Part shown: positions 17,928 to 27,014 of the stretch, one piece after another | How the letters are laid out: each line of letters opens with the position of its first letter | Numbering within the stretch: position 1 is the stretch's first letter | Source of the DNA: JAHZFN01 sp965149945 | GTDB taxonomy: Bacteria; Bacillota; Dehalobacteriia; UBA4068; UBA4997 | Length of the DNA: 59,624 bases | Direction: 5' to 3' | NCBI GenBank assembly: GCA_965149945.1 | Contig: CBCTTQ010000008.1 | Coordinates: forward strand, 1-59,624 | Notes under the pieces: model-generated | The model's input: the letters and a program-made list of their open reading frames with translations, nothing else | Told to the model about the DNA's origin: nothing | Databases searched by the model: none | Program-made: the position numbers and the translations under genes

Positions 17928-17966
17928 CGCCTTTTAAAAACCCAGTATTTATGCGGGTTTGCGGCG
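17928..17966. repeat. Junction hairpin, right copy; also guaA-type gene terminator
   Basis: CGCC/GGCG closing pair with AAACCC (17938-17943) and GGGTTT (17955-17960) around an 11-nt loop. Read on the minus strand it lies about 10 nt after the stop of the GMP-synthase subunit gene and ends in TTTTT, so it can serve as its terminator. The element therefore brings a new terminator for its host gene. Confidence 0.7.
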
Positions 17967-17975
17967 TTCTGACTA

Positions 17976-18956
17976 CTATTCCCACTCAATGGTGCCGGTG
18001 GGTTTGGGAGTCAAATCATAGAGAACACGATTGACACCGGGAACTTCTTTGGTAATGCGATCCGTAATATGCTGCAACAGCGCGAAGGGAACATCTTCTA
18101 CAGTGGCGGTCATGGCGTCACGAGTATTGACAGCACGGATGATTACCGGCCATTCAAAACTGCGTTTGCCATCTTTCACACCAGTGGATTTAAAATCCGG
18201 AACAACTGTAAAATACTGCCATACTTTTCCTTCCAGACCGTTTTTGGCAAATTCCTCCCGCAAAATCGCATCGGATTCCCGTACGGCTTCCAAGCGATCA
18301 CGGGTGATAGCGCCGGTGCAGCGCACTCCCAAGCCGGGACCGGGGAACGGCTGACGGAACACCATATTATCCGGCAGACCCAGCGCTTGACCGACCACGC
18401 GCACTTCATCTTTGAAGAGGAATTTCAAAGGTTCCACCAATTCAAAATTTAAATCTTCCGGCAAACCACCTACATTATGATGCGCCTTTACCGGACCGGA
18501 TTCCAAGATATCCGGATAAATGGTTCCTTGCGCCAGAAACTCAATGCCGTCCTGCTTCCGTGCTTCTTCTTCAAAAACACGGATAAATTCCGCACCGATG
18601 ATTTTTCGTTTTTCCTCGGGGTCGCTGACACCTGCCAACTTATCCAAAAAGCGGTCAATGGCATCTACATAGATCAAATTGGCGTCCATTTGGTCGCGGA
18701 ACACTTCTACTACCTGTTCCGGTTCTCCTTTCCGCAACAAGCCATGATTCACATGAACACAAACCAACTGTTTGCCCACTGCTTTGATGAGCAAAGCCGC
18801 CACTACAGAAGAGTCCACACCGCCAGACAAAGCCAACAACACTTTTTTATCTCCTATCTGCGCCCGAACAGCAGCCACCTGCTCATCGATAAATTGCCGC
18901 GCCAGAGCTGAGGTGGTAATTCTTTCCATTGTTTCACTGCGTTTATTTTCTGCCAT
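17976..18956 (-). CDS. guaA: GMP synthase ATP-pyrophosphatase subunit, stand-alone (no glutaminase domain)
   Basis: 326 aa. It carries the PP-loop LALSGGVDSSVVAALL (about residues 40-55), the HVNHGLLR motif, DPEEKRKIIG, LAQGTIYPD and the dimerization/C-terminal domain with RQPFPGPGLGVR, ending GTIEWE. It begins MERITTSALARQF at about residue 10 and has no class I glutaminase domain, so it is the archaeal-type or split GuaAb form of about 310 aa. It would adenylate XMP and use ammonia from a partner glutaminase or free ammonium. No partner gene is in the window. GGAGGG precedes ATG 18956. The last codons contain the attachment core of the mobile element, whose insertion rebuilt the stop. Confidence 0.88.
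   Translation of the reverse strand: MAENKRSETMERITTSALARQFIDEQVAAVRAQIGDKKVLLALSGGVDSSVVAALLIKAVGKQLVCVHVNHGLLRKGEPEQVVEVFRDQMDANLIYVDAIDRFLDKLAGVSDPEEKRKIIGAEFIRVFEEEARKQDGIEFLAQGTIYPDILESGPVKAHHNVGGLPEDLNFELVEPLKFLFKDEVRVVGQALGLPDNMVFRQPFPGPGLGVRCTGAITRDRLEAVRESDAILREEFAKNGLEGKVWQYFTVVPDFKSTGVKDGKRSFEWPVIIRAVNTRDAMTATVEDVPFALLQHITDRITKEVPGVNRVLYDLTPKPTGTIEWE
17977..17987 (+). repeat. Attachment-site core, right (attR), within the guaA-type stop region
   Basis: TATTCCCACTC, direct repeat of 9986-9996. On the coding strand it is the GAGTGGGAATA end of the gene. The larger guaA at 21801 ends with TATTCCCATTC at the same place, one base different, and carries no insertion. Confidence 0.8.
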
Positions 18957-18996
18957 GATGTATTTCCCTCCATCGTTTTATTCATCCAATAGCTTT

Positions 18997-19025
18997 ATTA
19001 TACACTGTTTTTGCCCTTTCATCAA
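18997..19025 (-). promoter_or_regulatory. Sigma-A promoter of the stand-alone GMP-synthase subunit gene
   Basis: On the minus strand TTGATG (19025-19020), 17 nt, TATAAT (19002-18997), about 40 nt before the start codon. Confidence 0.65.
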
Positions 19026-19068
19026 GAGCAAGTCCCCATCAACTCCAAGAATCTGCCAAACAACAAAC

Positions 19069-19108
19069 AACCTCCCTCTGAAAGCAAAACCGCTTTCAGA
19101 GGGAGGTT
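19069..19108 (-). terminator. Intrinsic terminator of the second SLH protein gene
   Basis: A perfect 17-bp stem, 19069-19085 with 19092-19108, loop of 6 nt, followed on the minus strand by TTGTTTGTTGTTTG. It lies 43 nt after the stop at 19151. Confidence 0.88.
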
Positions 19109-19150
19109 CCGAAATACTTTCCGATGCAAACAGATATTCCGCGCTGTGAC

Positions 19151-21787
19151 TTAGCCTACCACATTTTCACAGAATCTTTGCAACATCGCCGCTATTTGCG
19201 CTCTGGTCGCCATTCCTTTGGGGTCAAGCGTTGTTTCACTGAGAGCGTTAACAATACCTTCAGCATCGGCCCAAGCAAGGGCATCCTGCGCATAGGCAGA
19301 AATTTCCGCGACATCGTCATAGCCGGACAAATCAGCTTTCGCCGTCACATCATAACCCATCCGCGCCGCATAACGATACAGAATAACCGCAAGTTGCTCC
19401 CTCGTAATACCGTCATTAGTTCCGAAGCTGCCGTCACCATAACCGTCTACAATTCCTTCAGCGGTTGCCCAACAAATGGCCTCCGTATACCACACACCGT
19501 CTCTGACATCTGTAAATTCCATTGTATACTGTGCGGTAGGTTCTTCCGTCAGTCGCCAAAGAGCAGTAACGATTTGCGCGCGTGTGGTGGTTTCTTCAGG
19601 ACTGAACACCCGAGAATCAGTGCCGATCATCAGACCGTTTTCCAAACAATAATGAATCCCATTATGATACCATTTTGTCAGATCCAAATCCGTAAATTCG
19701 TACATGGGGCAAGTTTCATCTCGAGGACAATTCTCAGCGACACTGCTTTCGCGGAAGGTCACCGTAATTTCCACATTGCCCGCCGGCTGGGTATAAGAAT
19801 ACGTCCCATCCCCATTGTCTGTCACAGCCAACTCGTTACCGTCACGATCTTTTACAGCAATCGTCTCCACTTCATAACCCGCGTTGGGATCGGGTGTGAT
19901 GGTCACTTGAGCCCCTTCTTCAGGACGAACAGGCGAAACACTCACAGTTCCGTTCTCCGTATCGTTCACTGTCGGCCGATAGGTAGGCGTTTGACTGCCG
20001 GAAGATCTATCGGCAATGGGTTTCGTTGTTGTTGCCGTCAATTCCCCGGTGTAATCCGCGGATTCTTCCGGAGTCACAACAACACGCACATATTTGTCGA
20101 TTTCATTGGCGGTCAAAGAATAAACACGTTCCACAGCGCCGTCAATATCCGTAAACACGCCGTCCGCAGCGTCACTCACCTGCCATTGATAGGAAAGCGC
20201 CGCACCTTCGGGAGTACCGACGGTTTTCGCGGTCAGCGTTTTCCCTGCCCGCAGAATTCCGCTGATGCTGACTTCCCCCGTCAATGCAGGCAAAGGACGA
20301 ATTTCCACATAATTGCTCAACCAGGTTTCCGCGACCGGAGCGATGACCTCTTGTTTTTCATCGGCGCTGGATCCGGCAAACACTTTGGATGCCGGAAGAT
20401 TGGCTTCTACCGTGCCCACAATGGCATCGTTGCCGCTTGCAATGACATAATTGCCGTCATTCAATTTTACCTTGCCTTCAGGATTGGTAGAATTGTGAAT
20501 GAGCAACCCCTCCCGCAAAGAAGAAATGGTGATATCCGCATCGTTTTGGATGACGATATCCCCGGAATAAGCAACTACAAAACCTCGGGACACATTGTCA
20601 ATAACTACCGTTCCGCCGTCTACAGTCACACCACCGTCCGCATCGGCAGCAGTCTGAATACCGTAGTAGCCCCCTACCAAAGTCAACGCACCCTGCACAT
20701 TAACAGAATTAGACGCGATTATCAGAAATTGTGTCTGAGCGGGATTCAAATTGGATTTCATGGTAAGCGATCCGGTATCTGCAATTTCCAAATGATCCAA
20801 ATTCAAACCATTGCCGCCGCCGCTGCTTTGTTCATGAAAATCACGGATTTCCACGGTACCTCTCACTGTCAAGTTCGCGCCGTTCTGAATATGGCTAACA
20901 GCTCTGCTGGTATTTTCCACTTGTAATTCAGCGCCTTTTTCTACGATCACTTCTTTTGCGAAAATAGTAATATTATTCCCGATATCATTGCCGTCTATCT
21001 TTACCGGATAGCTGCTGTCAATAAGAAAACGACCCCGTTCGTCATCCGTGGACAGCCCTTCATCTTCGATATGAAAGACACCGATTCCCTTCACCTTCGC
21101 CTTATCGGTAATACGAATATCCCCATTGTTGCGCACTCGCATACAATAGCCGTGGGGGTGATCAATCGCCGCTGCATTTTCATTAACCGACAAATCAACA
21201 GCGGCATCATCCCGCACTGTCACTCCGCACTCCATGCCGTATAAATCAATACAACCCAAAAGTCCGGTATTTTCCACATCCAGCTGTATCGCGTCCCCAA
21301 TCACCAAAGCGCCCGCGTAAGGAGTTTCCTCATTTTCCGGATTTTCGTTGCTGATGCTGTAGGCGTTACTGCTGGTAATCGATAAATAACCGTCGCCGCC
21401 CAGGATCAGATCCCCGTTACTATGCCAAGCAATCCCTGGTTTTTGGGAGGATTCCGTGTTAATACTGTTTTCTCCCGTTACCTGAACAGTAGTTCCGCCC
21501 GGGACAGAAATCCCCGCCTGATCCCCGGACGCGCTGACCGTCGCCCCGTTCAAATAAAGAACAGAATTGGCGGCGTCATACCAAATTTGATAATTTTCCG
21601 CATCGGCGCCTTCTGTGCTGACAATGCCGTTTGAATCAGTCACCGCGTAAGGAGTTGCCGCGTCTCATCGAACACCGCCCGCGAAAACCGAATCTCCTTC
21701 GCTCGCGAAAGCCATCATCGGCAAGCAAGCCATCATCACCATGCAAATCACGAGCACACCTACTACTCTTGAAGTACCATACTTCAT
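19151..21787 (-). pseudogene. SLH-domain surface protein interrupted by an in-frame TGA after the signal peptide
   Basis: ATG 21787 has a strong AGGAGGAT site and starts a signal peptide (MKYGTSRVVGVLVICMVMM, cleavage after AFA at about residue 28). Codon 41 is TGA (21667-21665), and the same frame then continues for more than 830 residues as DAATPYAVTDSNG and onward to TAG/TAA at 19151. The downstream part could start only at GTG 21643, without export signal. Domains: a Thr/Asn/Gly-rich beta-helix-like region (to about residue 490), an Ig-like module (GKTLTAKTVGTPEGAALSYQWQVS), an InlB-type repeat (NGTVSVSPVRPEEGAQVTITP) and three SLH domains (YEFTDLDLTKWYH, MEFTDVRDGVWY, GYDDVAEISAY). The start is 13 nt after the large guaA stop, so both share a transcript. 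It may be a real nonsense mutation, readthrough or a base-call error. Confidence 0.8.
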
Positions 21788-21800
21788 ATTTCATCCTCCT

Positions 21801-23660
21801 TTATTCCCATTCCACCGTAGCAGGGGGTTTCCCTGTTACATCATAGAGTACCAAATCGATTTCCGGATAATCGGATTCAATTGTTGACACAATTTCTTGA
21901 AATGCCGCCAAAGGTAAATCTTTGCCAATGATCGCCGCTCGCCCCGTCATAAAGTCATTGGTCACAATGGCGCGAATAGCGACGGATTTTCGACCGGTCA
22001 GCCCGATGGGACAGAGAACGGCAAAGGTTTGACTGACGCCTTTGCTTTTCAGCTTGTCCGTCACCAAGGCATCCAGCTCCCGCAGTAAATCCAAATCCTG
22101 CTTATTCATATACATAGGATAGACTCGCGCCCCGACGGACAAATCTTTGCCGCTGTTCAGCACATAGCCCACCCGATTGACAGATTTGGTGTGATTCGGC
22201 ACATCCCGCGCGATTTGATGAATTTTTTCCCAGTCCGTTTCTTCCAGACCGCACCCGTTTAACAAAGATAAATATCGATAACTGCGATAATCTCCCTGCA
22301 CACCCACACTGCGCAAAGGAACGATTTCCGCCTGATAGCCGGCGGGGACAAACTGCTTCACTGCCGCTCGGAAAGAAGCCTGATCCTCATCGGAAATCAG
22401 CAAATCCCCCTTGCCGCACATCATCCGCACCCCCAAACCCGGACCGGGGAAAGGCTGACGAGAAGCGATCTCTTCATCAATACCCAGCATTCTGGCAATC
22501 TGACGAACTTCGTCCTTGTGCCAGTCCCAATTGGTTTCCACCACCATGCCGCGGGTACGAGCTTCCCGCACCACATTGACATCATTATGATGGGTTTTGA
22601 TCTTGTTGGCATTGCCGCTGACATCGGGATTGCCGCTTTCTATCAAATCCGGGCGCAGTGTTCCCTGAGCCAAATATGTTTCGCGAAAATCCAAATTCAA
22701 TTTTTTACAAGCGTCCGCCGTTACTTTGATAAACATATTGCCAATCAAAGCCCGTTTTTCTTCCGGATCCACCAATTGTGTCAAAGGACCCAAAGGTTTT
22801 CCGTCCACCGTAATGACGCCGTGTAAAAACTCATCTTCCGCATTGATCCGTAACAAATGTTTCAGCCCTGCTTTTTTCAAGTTTTCACAAATCAAATCAC
22901 TTTCATTTTTCCGCATCAAACCATGATCCACATGGATGGCGTAAACGTTTTCAGGCGGCAGCGCCCGCACCAAAAGCGCCGCTGTCACCGCCGAATCTAC
23001 GCCGCCGCTAACCAAAACCAGCACCTTTTCTTCGCCCACTTTTTCTTGAATATAACGAATGGACGTTTGGATACGATCTTCCAATGTATAATCACAACGG
23101 AACCCGCAGATTTTCCGCAGAAAGTTATCCAGCATTTCTTTGCCATGTTCTGTCAAATCCACCTCCGGATGAAATTGGACGCCGTATACCTTCCGTTTGG
23201 GATTGGCGATGGCGGCAATCACATCGCCGCTTTTGCCTACTACCTCAAAAGCAGGCGCCAGCCGCTTAACAGAATCCCCATGGCTCATCAACACCATTTC
23301 CTCTGTCGTCAATCCATCAAACAGCAGACAGGAGACATCTAACCAAATCCGTTCTTCACCGAATTCCGTCTTGACACCGGGCGCCACCACACCGCCGAAA
23401 TGCTGATTGATCAATTGCATTCCATAACAAATACCCAAAATCGGCACCCCTAAATCAAAAATCCCCCGCTGATACGACAACGCAGTATCCGACCAGACGC
23501 TGTTGGGACCGCCGGACAAAATAATCGCCTGATAATCTTTAAGTTTTTCCGGCTCTACTTGAAGGGGAAAAATCTCTGACTTGACTCCCAATTCCCGAAT
23601 TCTGCGGTCAATCACCTTGGTATATTGACCACCGCAATCCAAAATTGCCAATTGTTCCAA
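21801..23660 (-). CDS. guaA: GMP synthase (glutamine-hydrolysing), large form resembling the human enzyme
   Basis: 619 aa from TTG 23660, which sits 8 nt after AAGGAG; the GTG at 23669 overlaps that site. The N-terminal glutaminase domain has the nucleophile Cys in GICYGMQ and the His-Glu pair in GVQFHPEVDLTEHG. The ATP-pyrophosphatase domain has the PP-loop VLVSGGVDSAVTAALL, HVDHGLMRK and RQPFPGPGLGVR. The C-terminal domain is about 100 residues longer than the usual 510-525 aa bacterial GuaA and has landmarks of human GMPS: VGVQGDYRSYRY, NRVGYV, VTNDFMTGRAA and the PPATVEWE end. It converts XMP, glutamine and ATP to GMP. It is separate in type from the subunit at 17976, and the two flank the SLH gene. 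Confidence 0.92.
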   Translation of the reverse strand: MEQLAILDCGGQYTKVIDRRIRELGVKSEIFPLQVEPEKLKDYQAIILSGGPNSVWSDTALSYQRGIFDLGVPILGICYGMQLINQHFGGVVAPGVKTEFGEERIWLDVSCLLFDGLTTEEMVLMSHGDSVKRLAPAFEVVGKSGDVIAAIANPKRKVYGVQFHPEVDLTEHGKEMLDNFLRKICGFRCDYTLEDRIQTSIRYIQEKVGEEKVLVLVSGGVDSAVTAALLVRALPPENVYAIHVDHGLMRKNESDLICENLKKAGLKHLLRINAEDEFLHGVITVDGKPLGPLTQLVDPEEKRALIGNMFIKVTADACKKLNLDFRETYLAQGTLRPDLIESGNPDVSGNANKIKTHHNDVNVVREARTRGMVVETNWDWHKDEVRQIARMLGIDEEIASRQPFPGPGLGVRMMCGKGDLLISDEDQASFRAAVKQFVPAGYQAEIVPLRSVGVQGDYRSYRYLSLLNGCGLEETDWEKIHQIARDVPNHTKSVNRVGYVLNSGKDLSVGARVYPMYMNKQDLDLLRELDALVTDKLKSKGVSQTFAVLCPIGLTGRKSVAIRAIVTNDFMTGRAAIIGKDLPLAAFQEIVSTIESDYPEIDLVLYDVTGKPPATVEWE

Positions 23661-23865
23661 ACCAACCACTCCTTCTGCGAAAAATGTCCTTTTCCTAGTA
23701 TCTCTTTTTTATAATGAAAAATCTCCGAATATCCGAAATTTCCTTTTTCTTCTTTTAGCTTCGACCAAACATCCTTTTATCTCCGTTAACAAATTAATGA
23801 TAATATAAGTACCTATAATTCGTCAAGTCTCTCTCATCATTTCTTCACAAAAGCTTATCATAACA

Positions 23866-23892
23866 AAAGGGCCCTGTGTAAAGGTCCCCTTT
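23866..23892 (-). terminator. Probable terminator after pflA
   Basis: On the minus strand AAAGGGGACC and GGGCCCTTTT form an imperfect hairpin with an 8-nt loop followed by TTTTGTT. It lies about 50 nt after the pflA stop. Confidence 0.6.
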
Positions 23893-23938
23893 GTCAATTC
23901 TTCCTGTTATGCCTTGTTTTCTTCTCAAAAAAGCGCGT

Positions 23939-24661
23939 CTATTTTTCCAAAGCGGCTCGGAGTTCCGCGATTTTTTCAGCGGTGGGATCCGGCAAATCGC
24001 CGAAAGGAAAAGGAATGCCCAAATCATCATATTTGTTCTGACAAAGTTTATGCAAAGGCAGCAAATCAATCTTTTCATTCAGAGGATTGATCGCGGCGAA
24101 CTCCTTCACTTTTTCCATATCCTCCAAACTGTCATTGATGGTGGGACAGACCACATAACGCACCCAACTTTTGACGCCCCGTTTTGCTAATTGTTTCATG
24201 AAAAAACGCGGTTTTTCAATGGAACAACCGATATGTTCCCGATAATCCGCATCATTGGTCATTTTAAAATCCAACATGCAGAGATCGGTATATGCCAAAA
24301 CTTTTTCCACTTGCTCATTCCAGACACTGCCCGCCGTATCCAGACAAGTATGTACATCATGTTCCCGGCAAAGGCGAAATAACTCCGTCACAAATTCACT
24401 TTGGAGCAGTGGTTCGCCGCCGGACACCGTAATGCCGCCGTTGCGTTTTCCGCCTTTTGTCCAATAGTTTTTATACCGGTAGGCCTTACGGAACAAATCT
24501 TCCGCCGTCCAAATTTCTCCGCCCCGCCGGATGGGCCAAGTGTCCGGATTATGGCAATATTTGCAGCGCAGCTGACACCCCTGCAAAAAAATGACATAAC
24601 GCACGCCCGGACCGTCCACCAGACCAAAAGTTTCCAAAGAATGTACTCTTCCTTCTGTCAT
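23939..24661 (-). CDS. pflA: Pyruvate formate-lyase activating enzyme
   Basis: 240 aa, the normal size. A radical SAM protein with the CQLRCKYCH cluster motif (CxxxCxxC, residues 29-36), the GGIxxSGGEPLLQ motif (GGITVSGGEP) and no extra ferredoxin insert, so it is a PFL-type activase rather than a glycyl-radical activase with additional clusters. It installs the glycyl radical on PflB using S-adenosylmethionine and a reduced 4Fe-4S cluster. It lies about 100 nt downstream of pflB on the same strand, with a hairpin between them that may lower its expression. Confidence 0.93.
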   Translation of the reverse strand: MTEGRVHSLETFGLVDGPGVRYVIFLQGCQLRCKYCHNPDTWPIRRGGEIWTAEDLFRKAYRYKNYWTKGGKRNGGITVSGGEPLLQSEFVTELFRLCREHDVHTCLDTAGSVWNEQVEKVLAYTDLCMLDFKMTNDADYREHIGCSIEKPRFFMKQLAKRGVKSWVRYVVCPTINDSLEDMEKVKEFAAINPLNEKIDLLPLHKLCQNKYDDLGIPFPFGDLPDPTAEKIAELRAALEK

Positions 24662-24703
24662 TTTATCATTCTCTCCATTTCCTTGGTATCATTTTCAATA
24701 AAA

Positions 24704-24732
24704 CAGGGCTTTGAATCATGTCCAAAGCCCTG
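24704..24732 (-). terminator. Partial terminator between pflB and pflA
   Basis: CAGGGCTTTG (24704-24713) pairs with CAAAGCCCTG (24723-24732); on the minus strand TTTTATTG follows. It is placed between pflB and pflA, which would set the activase at a lower level than its abundant target. Confidence 0.7.
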
Positions 24733-24764
24733 CTGATTTTCATTCGACCAAACACCGCCGCAGC

Positions 24765-27014
24765 TTACAGGAATTTGTGGCAGGTTCTGGCGATTACATC
24801 GTCCTGCTGTTTTTTGGTCAGGCTGATGAATTTCACCGCATAACCCGATACACGGATGGTGAAATTAGCGTATTCTTCTTTTTCCGGATGAGCTTGCGCG
24901 TCCAAAAGTTTTTCTACGCCGAAAACATTCACATTCAGATGATGCGCGCCTTGATCAAAATAACCATCCATAATCTGTACCAGATTATTGACGCGGCCTT
25001 CTTCACTGTGTCCCAAAGCATCGGGGTTAATGGTCTGTGTATTGGAAATACCGTCCAAAGCCCAATGATAAGGAATCTTCGCAACCGAATTCAAGGAGGC
25101 CAACAAACCGCTTTCTTCCGCTCCATAGCTGGGGCTGGCACCGGGGCTGAAAGGCGTATAGGCTTTTCTGCCGTTGGGCATCGCACCGGTAGCTTCACCG
25201 TAAACCACATTAGAGGTAATGGTCAGAATGGAAGTAGTGGGTTCCGCGTTGCGATAGGTATGACGGCGTTTGATTTTTTCCAGGAAAGTTTTCAGCAGCC
25301 ATACGCCGATTTCATCCGCGCGGTCGTCATCATTACCGTATTTGGGGAAGTCGCCTTCCACTTCAAAGTCTTTGGCAATCCCTTCTTCATCCCGAATCAC
25401 TTTTACTTTCGCGTATTTAATAGCGGAAAGAGAATCGATCACATGAGAAAATCCGGCAATACCGGTAGCAAAAGTACGACGTACATCACTGTCTACCAAA
25501 GACATCATAGTTGCTTCATAGTAATATTTATCATGCATATAATGAATCAGGTTCAGTACATTGACATAAATGTCCGCCAGCCAATCCAACCAAAATTCAT
25601 ATTTTTCCATTACTTCATCGTAATCCAAATATTCACTGGTAATGGGGGCCATTTTGGGACCAACCTGAATCCGATGTTTTTCATCGAAACCACCGTTGAT
25701 GGCGTACAGCAGCGCTTTACCCAAATTAGCGCGAGCGCCGAAGAACTGGATTTCTTTGCCGGTCTGTGTCGCCGACACGCAGCAGCACATAGAGTAATCG
25801 TCGCCCCACTCCGGTTTCATCACATCGTCATTTTCATATTGGATGGAGCTGGTGTCAATGGAGATATGAGCCGCATATTTTTTGAAGTTTTCCGGCAGAG
25901 CGCTGGAATACAGCACGGTCAGATTGGGTTCGGGCGAAGGACCCATGTTTTCCAATGTGTGCAGGAAACGATAATCGGTCTTGGTAACCATATGACGACC
26001 GTCCATACCGATACCCGCCAAAGATACCGTCGCCCAAGTGGGATCGCCGGAGAACAATTCGTTGTAGCTGGGAATACGGGCAAACTTCACCATACGGAAT
26101 TTCATCGTCATATGGTCGATGAGTTCCTGAGCATCTTTTTCGGTAATCAATCCTTGTTTCAAATCTCGTTCAAAATAAATATCCAAGAAGGTGGAAATAC
26201 GACCTACGGACATCGCGGCGCCATTGTGAGTTTTAATCGCCGCTAAATAACCGAAGTACAACCATTGACAAGCTTCCGCGGCATTGGCGGCAGGCTGCGA
26301 GATATCGTATCCGTAGATTTTCGCCATTTCTTTCATGTCTTCCAAGGCTTTGATCTGACGACTGATTTCTTCCCGCTGACGAATCACTTCATCGTACATG
26401 TTGCCGCAACCGCAGTTGGACAAATCATGTTTTTTCGCGGCGATCAGATAATCAATACCGTACAATGCTACCCGACGATAGTCACCGACAATACGACCGC
26501 GACCATAGGTGTCGGGCAGACCGGTGATGACATGAGATTTACGAGCCAGCCGCATTTCCGGGGTGTAAACAGAGAACACCGCTTCATTATGGGTGATTCT
26601 GTATTCTTCAAAAATCTTTTTCAATTCCGGATTGATTTTGTAACCATAGCTTTCCGCGGCTTGTTCCGCCATCCGAATGCCGCCGTAGGGCATAAATGCT
26701 CTTTTCAGCGGTTTATCAGTCTGCAAACCGACGATTTTTTCCAGATCTTTCAAATCTTCCTGAATATAACCGGGGCCATAGGCAGTCAAACCGGAAACAA
26801 CATCCGTTTCACAATCCAGCACGCCGCCTTTGGCGCGTTCTTCTTTTTGTAATTTTTGTAAAGCGTCCCACAATTGGTCGGTCGCTTCGGTGGAACCTTC
26901 CAAAAATGTTTCATCCCCGTCATAGGGATGATAGTTCTTTTGAATGAAGTCGCGGACATTGACCTCATCCTTCCAAATATGGCCTTCAAAGCCTTCCCAC
27001 TGTTTAAACATCAT
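24765..27014 (-). CDS. pflB: Formate C-acetyltransferase (pyruvate formate-lyase)
   Basis: 749 aa from ATG 27014, preferred over GTG 27026 because the latter overlaps the AAAGGGTG ribosome site. The glycyl radical loop is RVSGYAVKF near the C-terminus (Gly about residue 725). The two adjacent active-site cysteines sit in DDYSMCCCVSATQTG (about residue 410). Pyruvate contacts around FMPYGGIRMAE and TGLPDTYGRG are conserved. The enzyme splits pyruvate with CoA to acetyl-CoA and formate without oxygen. A consensus promoter at 27241-27270 drives it and pflA follows. Confidence 0.96.
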   Translation of the reverse strand: MMFKQWEGFEGHIWKDEVNVRDFIQKNYHPYDGDETFLEGSTEATDQLWDALQKLQKEERAKGGVLDCETDVVSGLTAYGPGYIQEDLKDLEKIVGLQTDKPLKRAFMPYGGIRMAEQAAESYGYKINPELKKIFEEYRITHNEAVFSVYTPEMRLARKSHVITGLPDTYGRGRIVGDYRRVALYGIDYLIAAKKHDLSNCGCGNMYDEVIRQREEISRQIKALEDMKEMAKIYGYDISQPAANAAEACQWLYFGYLAAIKTHNGAAMSVGRISTFLDIYFERDLKQGLITEKDAQELIDHMTMKFRMVKFARIPSYNELFSGDPTWATVSLAGIGMDGRHMVTKTDYRFLHTLENMGPSPEPNLTVLYSSALPENFKKYAAHISIDTSSIQYENDDVMKPEWGDDYSMCCCVSATQTGKEIQFFGARANLGKALLYAINGGFDEKHRIQVGPKMAPITSEYLDYDEVMEKYEFWLDWLADIYVNVLNLIHYMHDKYYYEATMMSLVDSDVRRTFATGIAGFSHVIDSLSAIKYAKVKVIRDEEGIAKDFEVEGDFPKYGNDDDRADEIGVWLLKTFLEKIKRRHTYRNAEPTTSILTITSNVVYGEATGAMPNGRKAYTPFSPGASPSYGAEESGLLASLNSVAKIPYHWALDGISNTQTINPDALGHSEEGRVNNLVQIMDGYFDQGAHHLNVNVFGVEKLLDAQAHPEKEEYANFTIRVSGYAVKFISLTKKQQDDVIARTCHKFL

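Larger units (their letters stand above)
9986..17987. mobile_element. Integrative mobilizable element inserted at the 3' end of a guaA-type gene
   Basis: Bounded by the 11-bp direct repeats at 9986 and 17977. From left to right it contains an Lsa-type ABC-F gene with attenuator, TnpV, a MobV relaxase, a candidate oriT, a RepA-like ATPase, a MobC-like protein, a tyrosine integrase, an excisionase, an XRE regulator, a small protein and a terminator. All genes except the last two lie on the minus strand. There is no type IV secretion system, so transfer would need a helper element. The insertion restores the last codons and the stop of the GMP-synthase gene, so the host gene stays intact. The composition is AT-richer than the flanks. 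The integrase sits in the right half rather than at the very end, with the XRE operon between it and attR. Confidence 0.88.

Noticed and set aside
9986..17987. CRISPR array or phage origin for the island
   Set aside because: Repeats are paired attachment-type sites, not evenly spaced spacers, and there are no capsid, terminase or lysis genes; relaxase, MobC and TnpV point to a mobilizable element.
19124..20926. A 600-codon open frame on the + strand opposite the second SLH gene
   Set aside because: It is the mirror of a long minus-strand gene, with no ribosome site, many His, Arg and Ile runs typical of antisense frames, and no recognisable domain. The same holds for the long frames opposite pflB, mutB and mutA.
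23661..23938. Purine riboswitch upstream of the large guaA
   Set aside because: No three-way junction with conserved loop sequences could be seen; only a weak TTGACG with poorly spaced -10 candidates.
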